In this document: piece by piece, positions 26,375-35,515 of the stretch
Position numbering within the stretch: the first letter of the stretch is position 1
How the letters are laid out: every line of letters begins with the position of its first letter
Assembly (NCBI RefSeq): GCF_004358695.1
Contig: NZ_SNAA01000021.1
Coordinates: 1-51,166, forward strand
Source of the DNA: Palleronia sediminis
Lineage (GTDB): Bacteria > Pseudomonadota > Alphaproteobacteria > Rhodobacterales > Rhodobacteraceae
Direction: 5' to 3'
DNA length: 51,166 nucleotides
Notes under the pieces: generated by a model
Seen by the model: only the letters and a program-made list of their open reading frames with translations
Databases searched by the model: none
What the model was told of the DNA's origin: nothing
Position numbers and translations under genes: made by a program

Positions 26375-26450
26375 GCCCCAATAGCTCAGCTGGTAGAGCA
26401 ACTGTTTCGTAAATAGTAGGTCGGCGGTTCGAGTCCGTCTTGGGGCACCA
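26375..26450 (+). tRNA. tRNA-Thr(CGU)
   Basis: A 76-nt cloverleaf with genomically encoded CCA. The acceptor stem is GCCCCAA/TTGGGGC. The D arm is GCTC-AGCTGGTA-GAGC. The anticodon stem ACTGT/ATAGT (one G-T pair) holds loop TTCGTAA with anticodon CGT, decoding ACG. The T arm is GGCGG-TTCGAGT-CCGTC (one G-T pair). It follows the HemY-N gene on the same strand after 42 bp. As an ANN-decoding tRNA it is a substrate for the t6A pathway that includes the nearby TsaD. Confidence 0.97.
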
Positions 26451-26470
26451 CTTCTCTCAAAACGCACCGC

Positions 26471-26501
26471 GCCGAGACCGTTATTTCAACGGCTTCTCGG
26501 C
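26471..26501. terminator. hairpin between tRNA-Thr and the methyltransferase
   Basis: GCCGAGA-CCGTT-ATTTC-AACGG-(CT)-TCTCGGC forms a 12-bp stem with a 2-nt bulge and a 5-nt loop, starting 20 bp after the tRNA and covering the stop codon of the convergent methyltransferase gene. It could terminate either transcript. Confidence 0.6.
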
Positions 26502-27191
26502 ATATCCCATGTAGATGAGCCATGTGAACGGCAGCGGTCCGAAGGTCGGATCGCCGCGGCGATTCACGCCGCGCGGGCCCAGCCCGGTCCGGTTCAGCGG
26601 CCTCAACCCCGCCTTTCGCGCCGCGCGATCCAGCTCGGCCGGGGTGATGAACATTTCGGGGTCATGCGTGCCCCTGGGCAAGAGCCGCATAACGTCCTCG
26701 GCCATCGTCACCACGGCAAAGCGCGACAGGGCATTGCGGTTGATCGTGTCGAACAGGAACCGCCCGCCGGGCACCAGCACGCGCGCGACCTCGGCCATGA
26801 CGCGATCGAGATCGCGGACATGTTCAAGGACGTCGACACACACCACCGCGTCGAAAGACCCGGCCTCATAGGGCAGATCCTCGCCCGCGCCGACATCGTA
26901 GGCGATCGACAGCCCCTCGGTCTCGGCATGGGCGCGGGCGGCCTCGACGGCCTTGCGCGCGGGGTCGATCCCCGTGACCTGCGCGCCCCGCCGGGCCAGC
27001 GCCTCGGCCATGAACCCGCCGGCGCAACCGAGATCCAGCACCCGCCGCCCCGTCCAGTCGACATGCCGGTCGAACCACGCCAGCCGCCCCGGCACCATGT
27101 TCCTGAGCACCCGCACCCAGCGGATATCGTCGGACCACCAGGCCGCGGCGGTGTCGTCATAGATCGTCAGGTCGTTGCGGGCCTTGCCCAT
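26481..27191 (-). CDS. UbiG-like class I SAM-dependent methyltransferase
   Basis: A 236-aa Rossmann methyltransferase. Motif I is VLDLGCAGGFMAEALA at about 51-66, the acidic motif II GIDPARKAVE near 73-82, and VVCVDVLEHV near 115-124. The order and spacing resemble UbiG (O-methylation of ubiquinone intermediates), including AAAWWSDD near the N-terminus. Generic SAM methyltransferase alternatives remain, as the UbiG C-terminus is not fully conserved (ends GYAEKPLK). The Met at 27191 was chosen over an upstream Met. Divergent from motB across 117 bp. Confidence 0.7.
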   Translation of the reverse strand: MGKARNDLTIYDDTAAAWWSDDIRWVRVLRNMVPGRLAWFDRHVDWTGRRVLDLGCAGGFMAEALARRGAQVTGIDPARKAVEAARAHAETEGLSIAYDVGAGEDLPYEAGSFDAVVCVDVLEHVRDLDRVMAEVARVLVPGGRFLFDTINRNALSRFAVVTMAEDVMRLLPRGTHDPEMFITPAELDRAARKAGLRPLNRTGLGPRGVNRRGDPTFGPLPFTWLIYMGYAEKPLK

Positions 27192-27308
27192 GGGCGGTCT
27201 CCTCCTGAAATCGGGCGAAAACGCGAAGTTCGCCGCCAAGTTTACACGTTAGCCTCGTCGTCACCTCGGCCCGCTATCGTCCTCCACGGGGATGAAGGAG
27301 GGTAAGAC

Positions 27309-28088
27309 ATGGGTAAACCGCAAGGTGCCCCGATAATCGTCAGGCGCGTCAAAAAGATCGAGGGCGGCCACCACGGCGGCGCGTGGAAGGTCGCCTATGC
27401 CGATTTCGTGACCGCGATGATGGCGTTCTTTCTCATGATGTGGCTGCTCAGCTCGACCTCCGAGGACATGCGCAGCGGCATCGCCGACTATTTCAGCCCG
27501 ACGGTCCCGGTCAGCCCCGAATCGGGCGGCGGGGACGGGGCGCTGATGGGCATCACCGCCGTCGCGCAAAAGACCGATCCCGGTGCGGGCGACGGCACGG
27601 ATTCGCGCCAGCGGGCCGAGGACGGCGCCGCGACCGAGGCCGATCTGGAATCGCTGGCCCAGACGCTTTCGGGCGAGGACTCTCCGCTGCCCGACGAGCT
27701 GCGGCGCCACATCGCCACCCGGATCACCGACGAGGGGCTCATCGTCGAGCTGTCGGATTTGCCCGACCGGCCGCTCTTCGACCCCGACGAGGTGACGCCG
27801 ACCCCGATCATGTCGCGCCTGCTCGACGTCATCGGCGAGGCGTTCGCGCCCTTCGTCAACGACGTGGCCATTGGCGGGCATGTGAAATCGGCGCCCGTGG
27901 TACTGCGCGATCCGCCGGATTGGCGCCTGTCGACAGGGCGGGCCGATACCGTGCGCCGCCTCCTGACCGAGGGCGAGCTTGCCGCCCACCGGGTCCGGCG
28001 CGTCGTGGGCCATGCCGACCGCAACCCCGCCCGCGAAGACCGGATGGACCCGCGCAACAACCGCATCGAGCTGACGCTGCTGCGGTGA
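27309..28088 (+). CDS. motB: flagellar motor protein MotB-like
   Basis: A 259-aa stator subunit. The single membrane helix holds the proton-binding Asp in AYADFVTAMMAFFLMMWLL (Asp about 32). A Gly/Asp-rich plug and linker region spans about 50-105. A C-terminal OmpA-like peptidoglycan-binding domain follows (about 150-258), with STGRADTVRRLL and DPRNNRIELTLLR. It starts MGKPQGAPIIVRRVKK after a strong GAAGGAGGG. It opens the motB-flgE-flgK-flgL-flgI block. Its partner motA is not in the window. Confidence 0.9.
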   Translation: MGKPQGAPIIVRRVKKIEGGHHGGAWKVAYADFVTAMMAFFLMMWLLSSTSEDMRSGIADYFSPTVPVSPESGGGDGALMGITAVAQKTDPGAGDGTDSRQRAEDGAATEADLESLAQTLSGEDSPLPDELRRHIATRITDEGLIVELSDLPDRPLFDPDEVTPTPIMSRLLDVIGEAFAPFVNDVAIGGHVKSAPVVLRDPPDWRLSTGRADTVRRLLTEGELAAHRVRRVVGHADRNPAREDRMDPRNNRIELTLLR

Positions 28089-28166
28089 GACGCGGCGTTC
28101 AGGGATCGTTAAGGCCGGGCTGTTAGGACGGGGTCAACGATCTTGGATCACGGGAAAGGCCAGTTC

Positions 28167-29456
28167 ATGTCGATGTCATCGTCCCTTGCCGCGGGTGTCA
28201 GCGGGCTCAACGGCAATTCGCAGAAACTTGCGAGCATTTCGGACAATATCGCGAACTCCTCGACATTCGGCTACAAGCGCAGCGTCACCGATTTCCACGC
28301 CATGGTGCTGAACGGGGCATCGTCGCAGGGGCTCTACGCCGCCGGGGGCGTGCGCACCACGACCGAACGCCAGGTGGATGAACAGGGCCAGATCCGCGCG
28401 TCTTCGAACGCGATGGATATCGCGATCAACGGTGGCGGTTTCCTGCCCGTGGCGCGCAACACCGCCGCGATGTTGGCCGGCAGCACCGAGATCGCGCTGG
28501 CCACCACCGGATCCTTCACCGCCAATGCCGACGGGACGCTCGTCAATGCATCCGGTTTCGCGCTGATGGGCTGGCCGGCCCAGCTCGACGGCACGTTCCC
28601 CAGCTTTCCGCGCGATACGGCCGCCGGGCTCCAGCCGGTCAACATCTTTCACAACCAGTTCGCCGCCAACCCCACGACCGAGATGACGCTGGGGCTGAAC
28701 CTGCCCTACAGCTCTTCGGTGCCCGGCAATCTCGGGGCGCCCGAGGACATGACGCTCGAATATTTCGGGAATCTGGGGCAGACCGAGACGCTGAAGTTCA
28801 CTTTCACCCCCTCGGGGACCGAGAACGAATGGGTCGTCGATGTCGTCGACAGCGCCAACGGCGGCTCGGTCGGCAACTATACCATGACCTTTGCCGATGC
28901 GGCCGTCGGCGGCGGCAAGCTTGCCTCTGTCACGACCAATGCCGGCGGGGCCTACGACCCGGCCACGGGGACCTTCGACCTTGCCGTGGGGGGCGGCACG
29001 ATCACCGTGAATATCGGCGAGATCGGGGGGGCCACCGGCATCACCCAGCTCGATACGACCTTCGCGCCCTCGACCCTGACCAAGAACGGCTCGGCAGTGG
29101 GCAATCTCAAGGGGGTCGAGATCGACACCGGCGGCACCGTCCGCGCCATCTATGACGGCGGTTTCACCCGACCGATCTATCGCGTGCCGGTCGTCGACGT
29201 GCCGAACCCGAACGGCCTGATCGCGGGTGAGGCGCAGACATTCGGCGTGTCGCGCGACAGCGGCAGCATGTTCCTGTGGGACGCGGGCACGGGCCCTGTG
29301 GGGCAGACGCTGGGCTATGCCCAGGAGGCAAGCACCACCGACGTCGCGCATGAATTGACCGAGCTCATCCAGACCCAGCGCGCCTATTCCACGAATGCCA
29401 AGGTCATCCAGACCGTGGACGAGATGTTGCAGGAAACCACCAACCTCAAGCGGTAA
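28167..29456 (+). CDS. flgE: flagellar hook protein FlgE
   Basis: A 429-aa axial protein forming the hook. The N-terminal flg_bb_rod helix reads SLAAGVSGLNGNSQKLASISDNIANSSTFGYKRSVT (described here in parts, residues about 4-40), including the classic D-N-I-A-N-S motif. The middle domain is beta-rich and Gly/Thr-rich. The C-terminal axial motif is LTELIQTQRAYSTNAKVIQT followed by MLQETTNLKR. The ATG at 28167 has GGGAAAGG upstream; an in-frame TTG at 28143 would add eight non-conserved residues. Secreted through the flagellar type III apparatus. Confidence 0.93.
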   Translation: MSMSSSLAAGVSGLNGNSQKLASISDNIANSSTFGYKRSVTDFHAMVLNGASSQGLYAAGGVRTTTERQVDEQGQIRASSNAMDIAINGGGFLPVARNTAAMLAGSTEIALATTGSFTANADGTLVNASGFALMGWPAQLDGTFPSFPRDTAAGLQPVNIFHNQFAANPTTEMTLGLNLPYSSSVPGNLGAPEDMTLEYFGNLGQTETLKFTFTPSGTENEWVVDVVDSANGGSVGNYTMTFADAAVGGGKLASVTTNAGGAYDPATGTFDLAVGGGTITVNIGEIGGATGITQLDTTFAPSTLTKNGSAVGNLKGVEIDTGGTVRAIYDGGFTRPIYRVPVVDVPNPNGLIAGEAQTFGVSRDSGSMFLWDAGTGPVGQTLGYAQEASTTDVAHELTELIQTQRAYSTNAKVIQTVDEMLQETTNLKR

Positions 29457-29468
29457 GGACCCAACGCC

Positions 29469-30878
29469 ATGAGCATCGCGGCCGCCTTCGGCAACGCCCT
29501 GTCCGGCCTGACATCGTCCGGCCGCCAGGCGCAAACGGTGTCGTCGAACATCGCCAATGCCCTGACCCCCGGATACGGTGCGCGCGAAACCCGGCTGTCG
29601 CCCGGTGTTCTCGGCGGGGTCGAGATCGTCGCCATCGACCGACGCGTCGATGCAGCACTGCTCGACGAACGCCGCGGCGCCGATGCCGAGCTGGGCGGCC
29701 GCACCGCGCGGGCCGCGGGGCTGGAACGCGCCGGGCGGATCGTGGGCGCGGCCGACGACCCCGCCGCGCTTCCGGGCCTGATCGCCCGGTTCGAGGGCGC
29801 GCTGGTCGCCGCCGCCGCCGACCCGGCCTCGGATCTGCGGCTCGATTCCGTTGCCGCGCGCGCGGGCGACATCGCGGCCGGGCTCAACCGCGCGGGACAG
29901 GGAATACAGGCGGAACGGTTGCGCGCCGATTCCGAGATCGCCGCGACGCTCGACCGGCTCAGCGGGGCGCTGACCCGCGTCGACGACCTGAACGCCCGCA
30001 TCGCCGTTCTCAAGGCCACGGGCGAGGATACGTCGACACTCAAGGATCTGCGCCAGCGCGAACTCGACGGCATCGCCGATATCGTCCCCATCCGCCTGTT
30101 CCAGCGCGAAAACGACCGAATCGCGGTGATGAGCACGAATGGCCAGATCCTGCTCGACGATCGCATCGCGCGGTTCGAGTTCACGCCGTCGAACGCCATG
30201 TCCCCCGGCGCCATGCCCTCTGGCCTCGTGATCGACGGCACCCCCGTCGCCACCGGCGAGGATGGAAAGCTCGGCGGCGGGCGGCTTGCCGCGCTGTTTG
30301 CCTTGCGCGACACCGATCTGCCCACCGCACAGGCCCGGCTCGACGGGTTCGCCGCCGAACTGGTCGCGCGCTATGCCGATCCCGGCCTCGACCCGACCCT
30401 GCCCCCCGGCGCGCAGGGTCTGTTCACCGCCAGCCCCGGCGGGCCGGGCCTGTCGCTGCGCATCGCGGTCAACCCCGTCATCGCGGCATCCGGCACGGGC
30501 GAGACATGGCGCCTGCGCGACGGGATCGCCGCCGCGGCCCCCGGTGCCGCGGGCGATGCACGCCTGTTGGAGGCGATGCGCGAACGGGCCGCCACGGCCC
30601 GCGTTCCGGCCGACCCGGTGCTCGGGGCCGCCCGCCAGACGCTGGGCAGCTTGGCCGATGCCACGGTCGCGACCGCCGCGCGCGACGCCTTTGCCGCGCG
30701 CGAGGCCGAAACCTATTCGGCCGCGCGCCATTCCGCCCTGCGCGAGGCCGAACTGGCCGGCGGGGTCGATACCGACGCCGAGCTCCAGACGCTCATGCTG
30801 ATCGAGAAATCCTATGCCGCGAACGCCCGCGTCATCGAAGCCGCGGACGCCATGCTGCGCCGCCTCATGGAGATCTGA
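29469..30878 (+). CDS. flgK: flagellar hook-associated protein FlgK (HAP1)
   Basis: A 469-aa hook-filament junction protein. The N-terminus (GNALSGLTSSGRQAQTVSSN then IANALTPGYGARE) has the axial helix motif. The central region carries the FlgK-type helix with LDRLSGALTRVDDLNARIAVLK at about 158-179. The C-terminus ends in the coiled axial helix LQTLMLIEKSYAANARVIEA then MLRRLMEI. Length is typical of Rhodobacterales FlgK. It is 12 bp after flgE and 2 bp before flgL. Confidence 0.92.
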   Translation: MSIAAAFGNALSGLTSSGRQAQTVSSNIANALTPGYGARETRLSPGVLGGVEIVAIDRRVDAALLDERRGADAELGGRTARAAGLERAGRIVGAADDPAALPGLIARFEGALVAAAADPASDLRLDSVAARAGDIAAGLNRAGQGIQAERLRADSEIAATLDRLSGALTRVDDLNARIAVLKATGEDTSTLKDLRQRELDGIADIVPIRLFQRENDRIAVMSTNGQILLDDRIARFEFTPSNAMSPGAMPSGLVIDGTPVATGEDGKLGGGRLAALFALRDTDLPTAQARLDGFAAELVARYADPGLDPTLPPGAQGLFTASPGGPGLSLRIAVNPVIAASGTGETWRLRDGIAAAAPGAAGDARLLEAMRERAATARVPADPVLGAARQTLGSLADATVATAARDAFAAREAETYSAARHSALREAELAGGVDTDAELQTLMLIEKSYAANARVIEAADAMLRRLMEI

Positions 30879-30880
30879 CG

Positions 30881-31867
30881 ATGCAATCCATCGGCGACCT
30901 CGCCCAATCCTTCCTGCTCAGACGCGGGGCCGCGCGGCTCGAAGCGGAAACCACGCGGCTCGGCCAGGCGCTGACCACCGGGCTCGCCCCCGACATCGCC
31001 GCCGCGACCGGGGGCGATACCCGCGCCATCGCGGCCCTGTCCCGCGACCTGACACTGGCCGACACCTACGACCGGGCCGCGGTCGAGATGGGGCTGCGCG
31101 CGGCAGGGGCGCAAGCGGCCCTTGGTGCGATCTCGGGGCGCCTGTCGACCCTGACCGGCCAGACCGCCACGCTGACCGGCGCGGCTTCGCCCCAGGCGTT
31201 GGATGCGCTCTCCTCCGAGGGGCGCAACGCCTTTCTGGGCGCGATCGGCGACCTGAACACCGCGGTCGCGGGCCATAGCGTCTTTGCCGGGACGCGGGTC
31301 GACGCCCCCGCCGTCATCTCGGGGGATGCGATTCTCGGCAAGTTGCGCGCGCTGACGGCCGGGATGACCACGGCCGGGGATATCGGCGCGGCCATCGACG
31401 GCTATTTCGGGCCGGGTGGCGAGTTTTCGACCGCCGACTACCGCGGCTCGCCCGCCCCCGCGCCGGCCATCGCCATCGCCCAGGGCCAGCGCGCCGCCAT
31501 CGGGCTGACCGCGGACGATCCCGCCCTGCGATCCGGTCTTGCCGCGGCGGCCAAGCTCGCCTTGCTGGACGATGCGTCGCAAGCGGCCCGCGCGGCCCTT
31601 GCCATCGACGCACGGGCCGATCTCATGCCGGCCGAACGCGCGATCACCGGGTTGCGCGGCCGCCTCGGCGCGACCGAGGCGCAGATCGACGCGGCCCGCG
31701 CCTCCACCGCCGCCCGGCGCCATGCGCTCGAATCCGAGCGGAACGCCCGCATCGGCGTCGATCCCTACGAGACGGCCACGCGCCTGCAACAGGCGATGGC
31801 GCAGCTCGACACGCTGCATGCCGTCACGGCGCGCCTGTCGCGGCTCAGCCTCGTGAACCACCTGTGA
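30881..31867 (+). CDS. flgL: flagellar hook-associated protein FlgL (HAP3)
   Basis: A 328-aa flagellin-like junction protein. The N-terminal helix (MQSIGDLAQSFLLRRGAARLE) and C-terminal helix (TRLQQAMAQLDTLHAVTARLSRLSLVNHL, residues about 300-328) match the flagellin-type D0/D1 helices. A conserved FAGTRVD, reminiscent of the FlgL FAG motif, is near 129-135. The N-terminal region is more basic than in enterobacterial FlgL, as is usual in alphaproteobacteria. Its TGA overlaps the flgI GTG start. Confidence 0.88.
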   Translation: MQSIGDLAQSFLLRRGAARLEAETTRLGQALTTGLAPDIAAATGGDTRAIAALSRDLTLADTYDRAAVEMGLRAAGAQAALGAISGRLSTLTGQTATLTGAASPQALDALSSEGRNAFLGAIGDLNTAVAGHSVFAGTRVDAPAVISGDAILGKLRALTAGMTTAGDIGAAIDGYFGPGGEFSTADYRGSPAPAPAIAIAQGQRAAIGLTADDPALRSGLAAAAKLALLDDASQAARAALAIDARADLMPAERAITGLRGRLGATEAQIDAARASTAARRHALESERNARIGVDPYETATRLQQAMAQLDTLHAVTARLSRLSLVNHL

Positions 31868-32964
31868 TCGGGCGCGTACTGATCCTCGCCCTGGCGGTCT
31901 GGGGCATGGCGGCCGCGGCCGCGCCCGTCCGCATCAAGGACCTGGTCGAGTTCGACGGCGTCCGCGGCAACGATCTGGTCGGCTATGGACTTGTCGTCGG
32001 GCTGAACGGGACCGGCGACGGGCTGCGCAACGCGCCCTTCACCGAAGAGATCATGACCAATATCCTCGAACGGCTCGGGGTGAATGTCGGCGGAGAGGAG
32101 TTTCGCCCGAAAAACGTCGCCGCCGTCCTCGTCACGGCCGAGCTTCCGCCGTTCGCCCGCGCGGGCAGCCGGATCGACGTCACCGTATCGGCCATCGGGG
32201 ATGCCACCTCCCTTTTGGGCGGCACGCTGGTGATGACCCCCCTGAACGCGGCCGACGGGCAGATCTATGCCGTCTCGCAGGGTACCGTCATCGCGGGCGG
32301 CGCCGTGGCCGAGGGCGATGCCGCGCGGGTGACGCAGGGCGTGCCCACCGCCGGCGCCATTCCCGCAGGCGCGCGGGTCGAGCGCGAGATCGATTTCGAC
32401 TTCACGACGCTGGCGCAGATCCGCCTGGCGCTGCGCACCCCCGATTTCACCACGGCGGGGCGGATCGAGCACGCTATCAACGCGACGCTCGAACGCGGGG
32501 TCGCGGTGATGCTCGACGCGGGCACGGTACTGGTCGATATCGCGGCGACCCATGCCGCCTCGCCCGCCCATGCCATCGGCCGGATCGAGAATATCCGGGT
32601 CGAACCCGAACGGCGCGCGCGCGTCGTCGTCGATCAGCGGTCGGGCACCATCGTCATGGGATCGGACGTGCGCATCAGCCGGGTGGCGGTCAGCCAGGGC
32701 GGGCTGACCCTGCGGGTCGAGGAAGCCCCCATCGCCATCCAGCCCAACCCCTTCGCTCCGGGCGAGACGGTCGTCGTGCCGCGCACCAATGTGGCGATCG
32801 AGGAAGAGGCCGGAACGGGTCTGGCCGAGGTGCCCGAGGGCACGTCGCTGTCGCAGGTCGTCGCGGGGCTGAACGCGCTGGGGGTCGCGCCGCGCGACAT
32901 GATCGACATACTGAAAAGCATAAAGGCGGCCGGTGCCCTCCACGCCGATTTCATCGTTCAGTGA
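31864..32964 (+). CDS. flgI: flagellar P-ring protein FlgI
   Basis: A 366-aa periplasmic P-ring subunit. A signal peptide (about 1-19, VLILALAVWGMAAAAA) precedes the mature start APVRIKDLVEFDGVRGNDLVG. Conserved FlgI blocks include GYGLVVGLNGTGDG (about 40-53), KNVAAVLVTAELPPFA near 83-98 and VDQRSGTIVMG near 258-268. The GTG start overlaps flgL as GTGA. Its 3' end overlaps the convergent bchO gene by 14 bp, which marks the junction between flagellar and photosynthesis genes. Confidence 0.95.
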   Translation: MIGRVLILALAVWGMAAAAAPVRIKDLVEFDGVRGNDLVGYGLVVGLNGTGDGLRNAPFTEEIMTNILERLGVNVGGEEFRPKNVAAVLVTAELPPFARAGSRIDVTVSAIGDATSLLGGTLVMTPLNAADGQIYAVSQGTVIAGGAVAEGDAARVTQGVPTAGAIPAGARVEREIDFDFTTLAQIRLALRTPDFTTAGRIEHAINATLERGVAVMLDAGTVLVDIAATHAASPAHAIGRIENIRVEPERRARVVVDQRSGTIVMGSDVRISRVAVSQGGLTLRVEEAPIAIQPNPFAPGETVVVPRTNVAIEEEAGTGLAEVPEGTSLSQVVAGLNALGVAPRDMIDILKSIKAAGALHADFIVQ

Positions 32965-33847
32965 CCATGGCCGCGGGATCGGACAGCATTCCAAGAATGA
33001 TCCCGGCGGCCAGGTCGGGGCGTTCCTCGTGGGCGAGATGGCCCAGCGCGCCGAGGTCGCGCCAGGCTCCCATGGGCAGCCGCGCCGCCGCCTCGCGGGA
33101 GTTTTCGGGCGGCACCGATCCGTCCCGCGACCCGGTCGCAAGCAGAACGGGACAGGCGAGGGTCGGCAGACGTTCCGACAATCGGCCAACATCCCATGCC
33201 GCCATCATGGCAAGCGCCCCCGCAACGTGCCGCCGGTCCGAGACAAGCTGGCGGTATTGCCGCCGCCCCGCGGAGTCGATCCGCGATCCGGTCGAGGCCA
33301 GCAGCCCGCTGACCTGCCCCGGAAGCCCGAGCGCGCGGCTGGCGAGGAACGGCACGCCGGGGGCGCGGACGAGCGTGCGCGCCAGCACGGGGAATACCCA
33401 GCCGGCCGCCCCGCGAAAGGGCGAGAGCGCCGCGTTGAAGCCGACGACCCCGCGGATCGTCTCGGGCGCGGCCAGCGCCATCCACAGCGCGATGGCCGCG
33501 CCCGCGGAATGCCCGACGACGATATCCGGCGCGATGCCGAGCCGCTGCAACAGCAAGGCCAGATCGTCCGCCATCGCCGGAAGCGACGCGCGTTCGGGCC
33601 CCGTCGCGCGGGTGAATCCATGCCCCGGCAGGTCGACCATGACCACCCGCGCGTGGTCGGCCAGCAACGGCGCCACGCCCCGCCAGCTATGGGTCGAGGC
33701 GCCGGTGCCGTGCAGTAGCAGGACCGCCGGCCCGGTGCCCAGCACCTGCACATGCCACCGATGCGCGCCGACGGTCGCGGTGCCCGAGTACTCGGCCAGC
33801 GGCCAGTCGGGCGGCAGATCGCCGGGCGGGGGTCCGAGGGGGGTCAT
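32951..33847 (-). CDS. bchO: alpha/beta hydrolase BchO, Mg-chelatase accessory protein
   Basis: A 298-aa alpha/beta-hydrolase encoded next to Mg-chelatase genes in purple bacteria and assigned an accessory role in inserting Mg2+ into protoporphyrin IX. The oxyanion-hole HG motif is LLLHGTGAST at about 43-52. The nucleophile elbow GHSAGAAI (Ser about 118) and a C-terminal His in GALGHLAHEE complete the triad pattern. Gene order crtA-bchI-bchD-bchO supports the name. The spacing after bchD is 18 bp. Confidence 0.9.
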   Translation of the reverse strand: MTPLGPPPGDLPPDWPLAEYSGTATVGAHRWHVQVLGTGPAVLLLHGTGASTHSWRGVAPLLADHARVVMVDLPGHGFTRATGPERASLPAMADDLALLLQRLGIAPDIVVGHSAGAAIALWMALAAPETIRGVVGFNAALSPFRGAAGWVFPVLARTLVRAPGVPFLASRALGLPGQVSGLLASTGSRIDSAGRRQYRQLVSDRRHVAGALAMMAAWDVGRLSERLPTLACPVLLATGSRDGSVPPENSREAAARLPMGAWRDLGALGHLAHEERPDLAAGIILGMLSDPAAMVTER

Positions 33848-33865
33848 CGCGTCGGCCTTTCCCGG

Positions 33866-35515
33866 TCAGAGCGCATCGGCAACCGCCCCGGCCCCGTCGC
33901 CGGCGCGGCACAAGCTGACGCCCGGCAGGCCCAGCGCCTGGGCCAGCGCGCGCATGTCGCGCCCCTGCCGGCGGCCGGTATCGACCACCGCGCCGGCGGG
34001 CCGATGCGCGGCGATGATGCGGGCGAGCCGTTCGGCATCGCCGCCAGCCTGCGCCCGGTCCGCCGTCCCGTCCAGCGCGATATTCGCCCGCCCGTCGGTG
34101 AACAGGACCAGCGCGGGGGTCATGCCCCGCCGCCGCGACTGCTCGATCAGGTCGAGCGCGGCCTGCAACCCGGCGGCCAGTGGCGTGCCGCCGCCCGCGG
34201 GCAACCCGGCCAGCCGCGCCTTGGCGCGGGCAAGGCTGCGCGTCGGAGGCAGCGCAAGCTCGGCCATCTGGCCGCGAAAGGCGATGACGGCGACGTGGTC
34301 GCGGCTTTCATATGCTGTCGCCAAAAGCGTCTCGGCCAGCCCCTTGGCCTCGGCCAGCCGTGCCAGCGCCGTCGAGCCCGAGGCATCGACGCACAGGATC
34401 ACCAACCGATCGGCGCGCGTCTCGTACCGGCGCAGGCGGATGTCGTCGGGCCTGATCGCGACGATGGCGCCCCCTTCGGGACGGGCGCGCATCCTTTGCA
34501 TGGGCGCGGCCGCGCGCAGGGTGGCCAGCACGTCGACCCGGCCGCGGCCGGCGGCACCCGGCCGCGACGGCAGGGGGCGGCCGCGCGTGCCGCCCCGCCG
34601 ACGCTCGCCACCGCCCGCGCCGCTCGGACGGGCGCGGCTGCGGGCCATGGCGGCCAGCGCACGGCTCAGATCCTCGGGCATGGCGGTGCGGACGCCGTCG
34701 ATCACCCTGTCATCGGCCGGATCGCCGGCGCCCGCGTCATCACCGGGGGGCGGCGGCTCGGTCGGATCGGGCGGCGGCGCCTCGTCGGGCGGGGCCTCGT
34801 CCGGCAGGGGGGCCGCGCGATGCGCATAGACCAGCCGCGCCGCCTGCGCGACCTGCGCCTCGCCCGGTGCCGCGAGACCGTCCAGCGCGGCCAGCGCGCG
34901 GGCCGCCGCCATCGCCCTGAGCGGCGCGCGCAGCGATGCCACCCCGAGAGAGGCCGCGATCCGCACCAGCGCCTCGGCCAGATCGGGCGGGGTCTCGATA
35001 TGGGACAGCCGTTTGCGCGCCGCCGCGACCCGCGCGGGATCGGGCGCGACGAGATCGCGATAGCTCATTGTGTCGAGCGGCAGCGCCAGCGCGATGCGGT
35101 CGATCAGGCCGGGGGGCGGGGCCTCGTCCTCGGCGGCGCCCTCGTCGAGCAGCACCACCGCGGGACCGCCGCGATCTACCGCGTGACCGATCCGGGCGGC
35201 GACCCCGCTTTCCATCCGCTCGGCCGTGGCGACGATCAGCGGCCGCGCCCCGGCAAGGACTCCCTGCCCGGTCACGACCCGCCCCGTCGTCAGGGTCGCT
35301 GCAAGGTCGAGCCCCCCGTCAAGCGTCGCATCGTCCATCTGCGCGGGCACCCGCCGCGGGTCGAGCGGGGCGAGCCAGCCGAGAACCGCGTCGCGCACGG
35401 GACCGGGCCGGGCGCGCAGCCAGATCCCCCCCATGCCCGCCGGATCGACGAGGAACAGTTCGATGGCGCGCCGCACATGCTCGGCCGGGCCCGAAGGATC
35501 GTCGTCCTGCGTCAT
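33866..35515 (-). CDS. bchD: magnesium chelatase subunit D (BchD)
   Basis: A 549-aa AAA+-like plus VWA-domain protein that forms the platform on which BchI ATPase drives Mg2+ insertion into protoporphyrin IX. The N-terminal AAA-like part (about 1-240) lacks a clear Walker A, as in other BchD. A Pro/Asp/Glu-rich linker lies at about 240-280, then a basic patch near 300-325. The C-terminal VWA domain carries the metal-site DASGS (about 376-380) and a TDGRAN motif near 475. It overlaps bchI as ATGA. Confidence 0.95.
   Translation of the reverse strand: MTQDDDPSGPAEHVRRAIELFLVDPAGMGGIWLRARPGPVRDAVLGWLAPLDPRRVPAQMDDATLDGGLDLAATLTTGRVVTGQGVLAGARPLIVATAERMESGVAARIGHAVDRGGPAVVLLDEGAAEDEAPPPGLIDRIALALPLDTMSYRDLVAPDPARVAAARKRLSHIETPPDLAEALVRIAASLGVASLRAPLRAMAAARALAALDGLAAPGEAQVAQAARLVYAHRAAPLPDEAPPDEAPPPDPTEPPPPGDDAGAGDPADDRVIDGVRTAMPEDLSRALAAMARSRARPSGAGGGERRRGGTRGRPLPSRPGAAGRGRVDVLATLRAAAPMQRMRARPEGGAIVAIRPDDIRLRRYETRADRLVILCVDASGSTALARLAEAKGLAETLLATAYESRDHVAVIAFRGQMAELALPPTRSLARAKARLAGLPAGGGTPLAAGLQAALDLIEQSRRRGMTPALVLFTDGRANIALDGTADRAQAGGDAERLARIIAAHRPAGAVVDTGRRQGRDMRALAQALGLPGVSLCRAGDGAGAVADAL

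Noticed and set aside
28105-28140. CtrA-like site before flgE (TTAA ... TTAG)
   Set aside because: The spacing between half-sites is 10 bp, not the 7 bp of the TTAA-N7-TTAA consensus, and the second half is imperfect.
28176-30731. 851-codon open frame antisense to flgE and flgK
   Set aside because: It mirrors the GC-biased codon structure of two clear flagellar genes, is low-complexity (Gly/Arg/Asp/His-rich) and matches no family.
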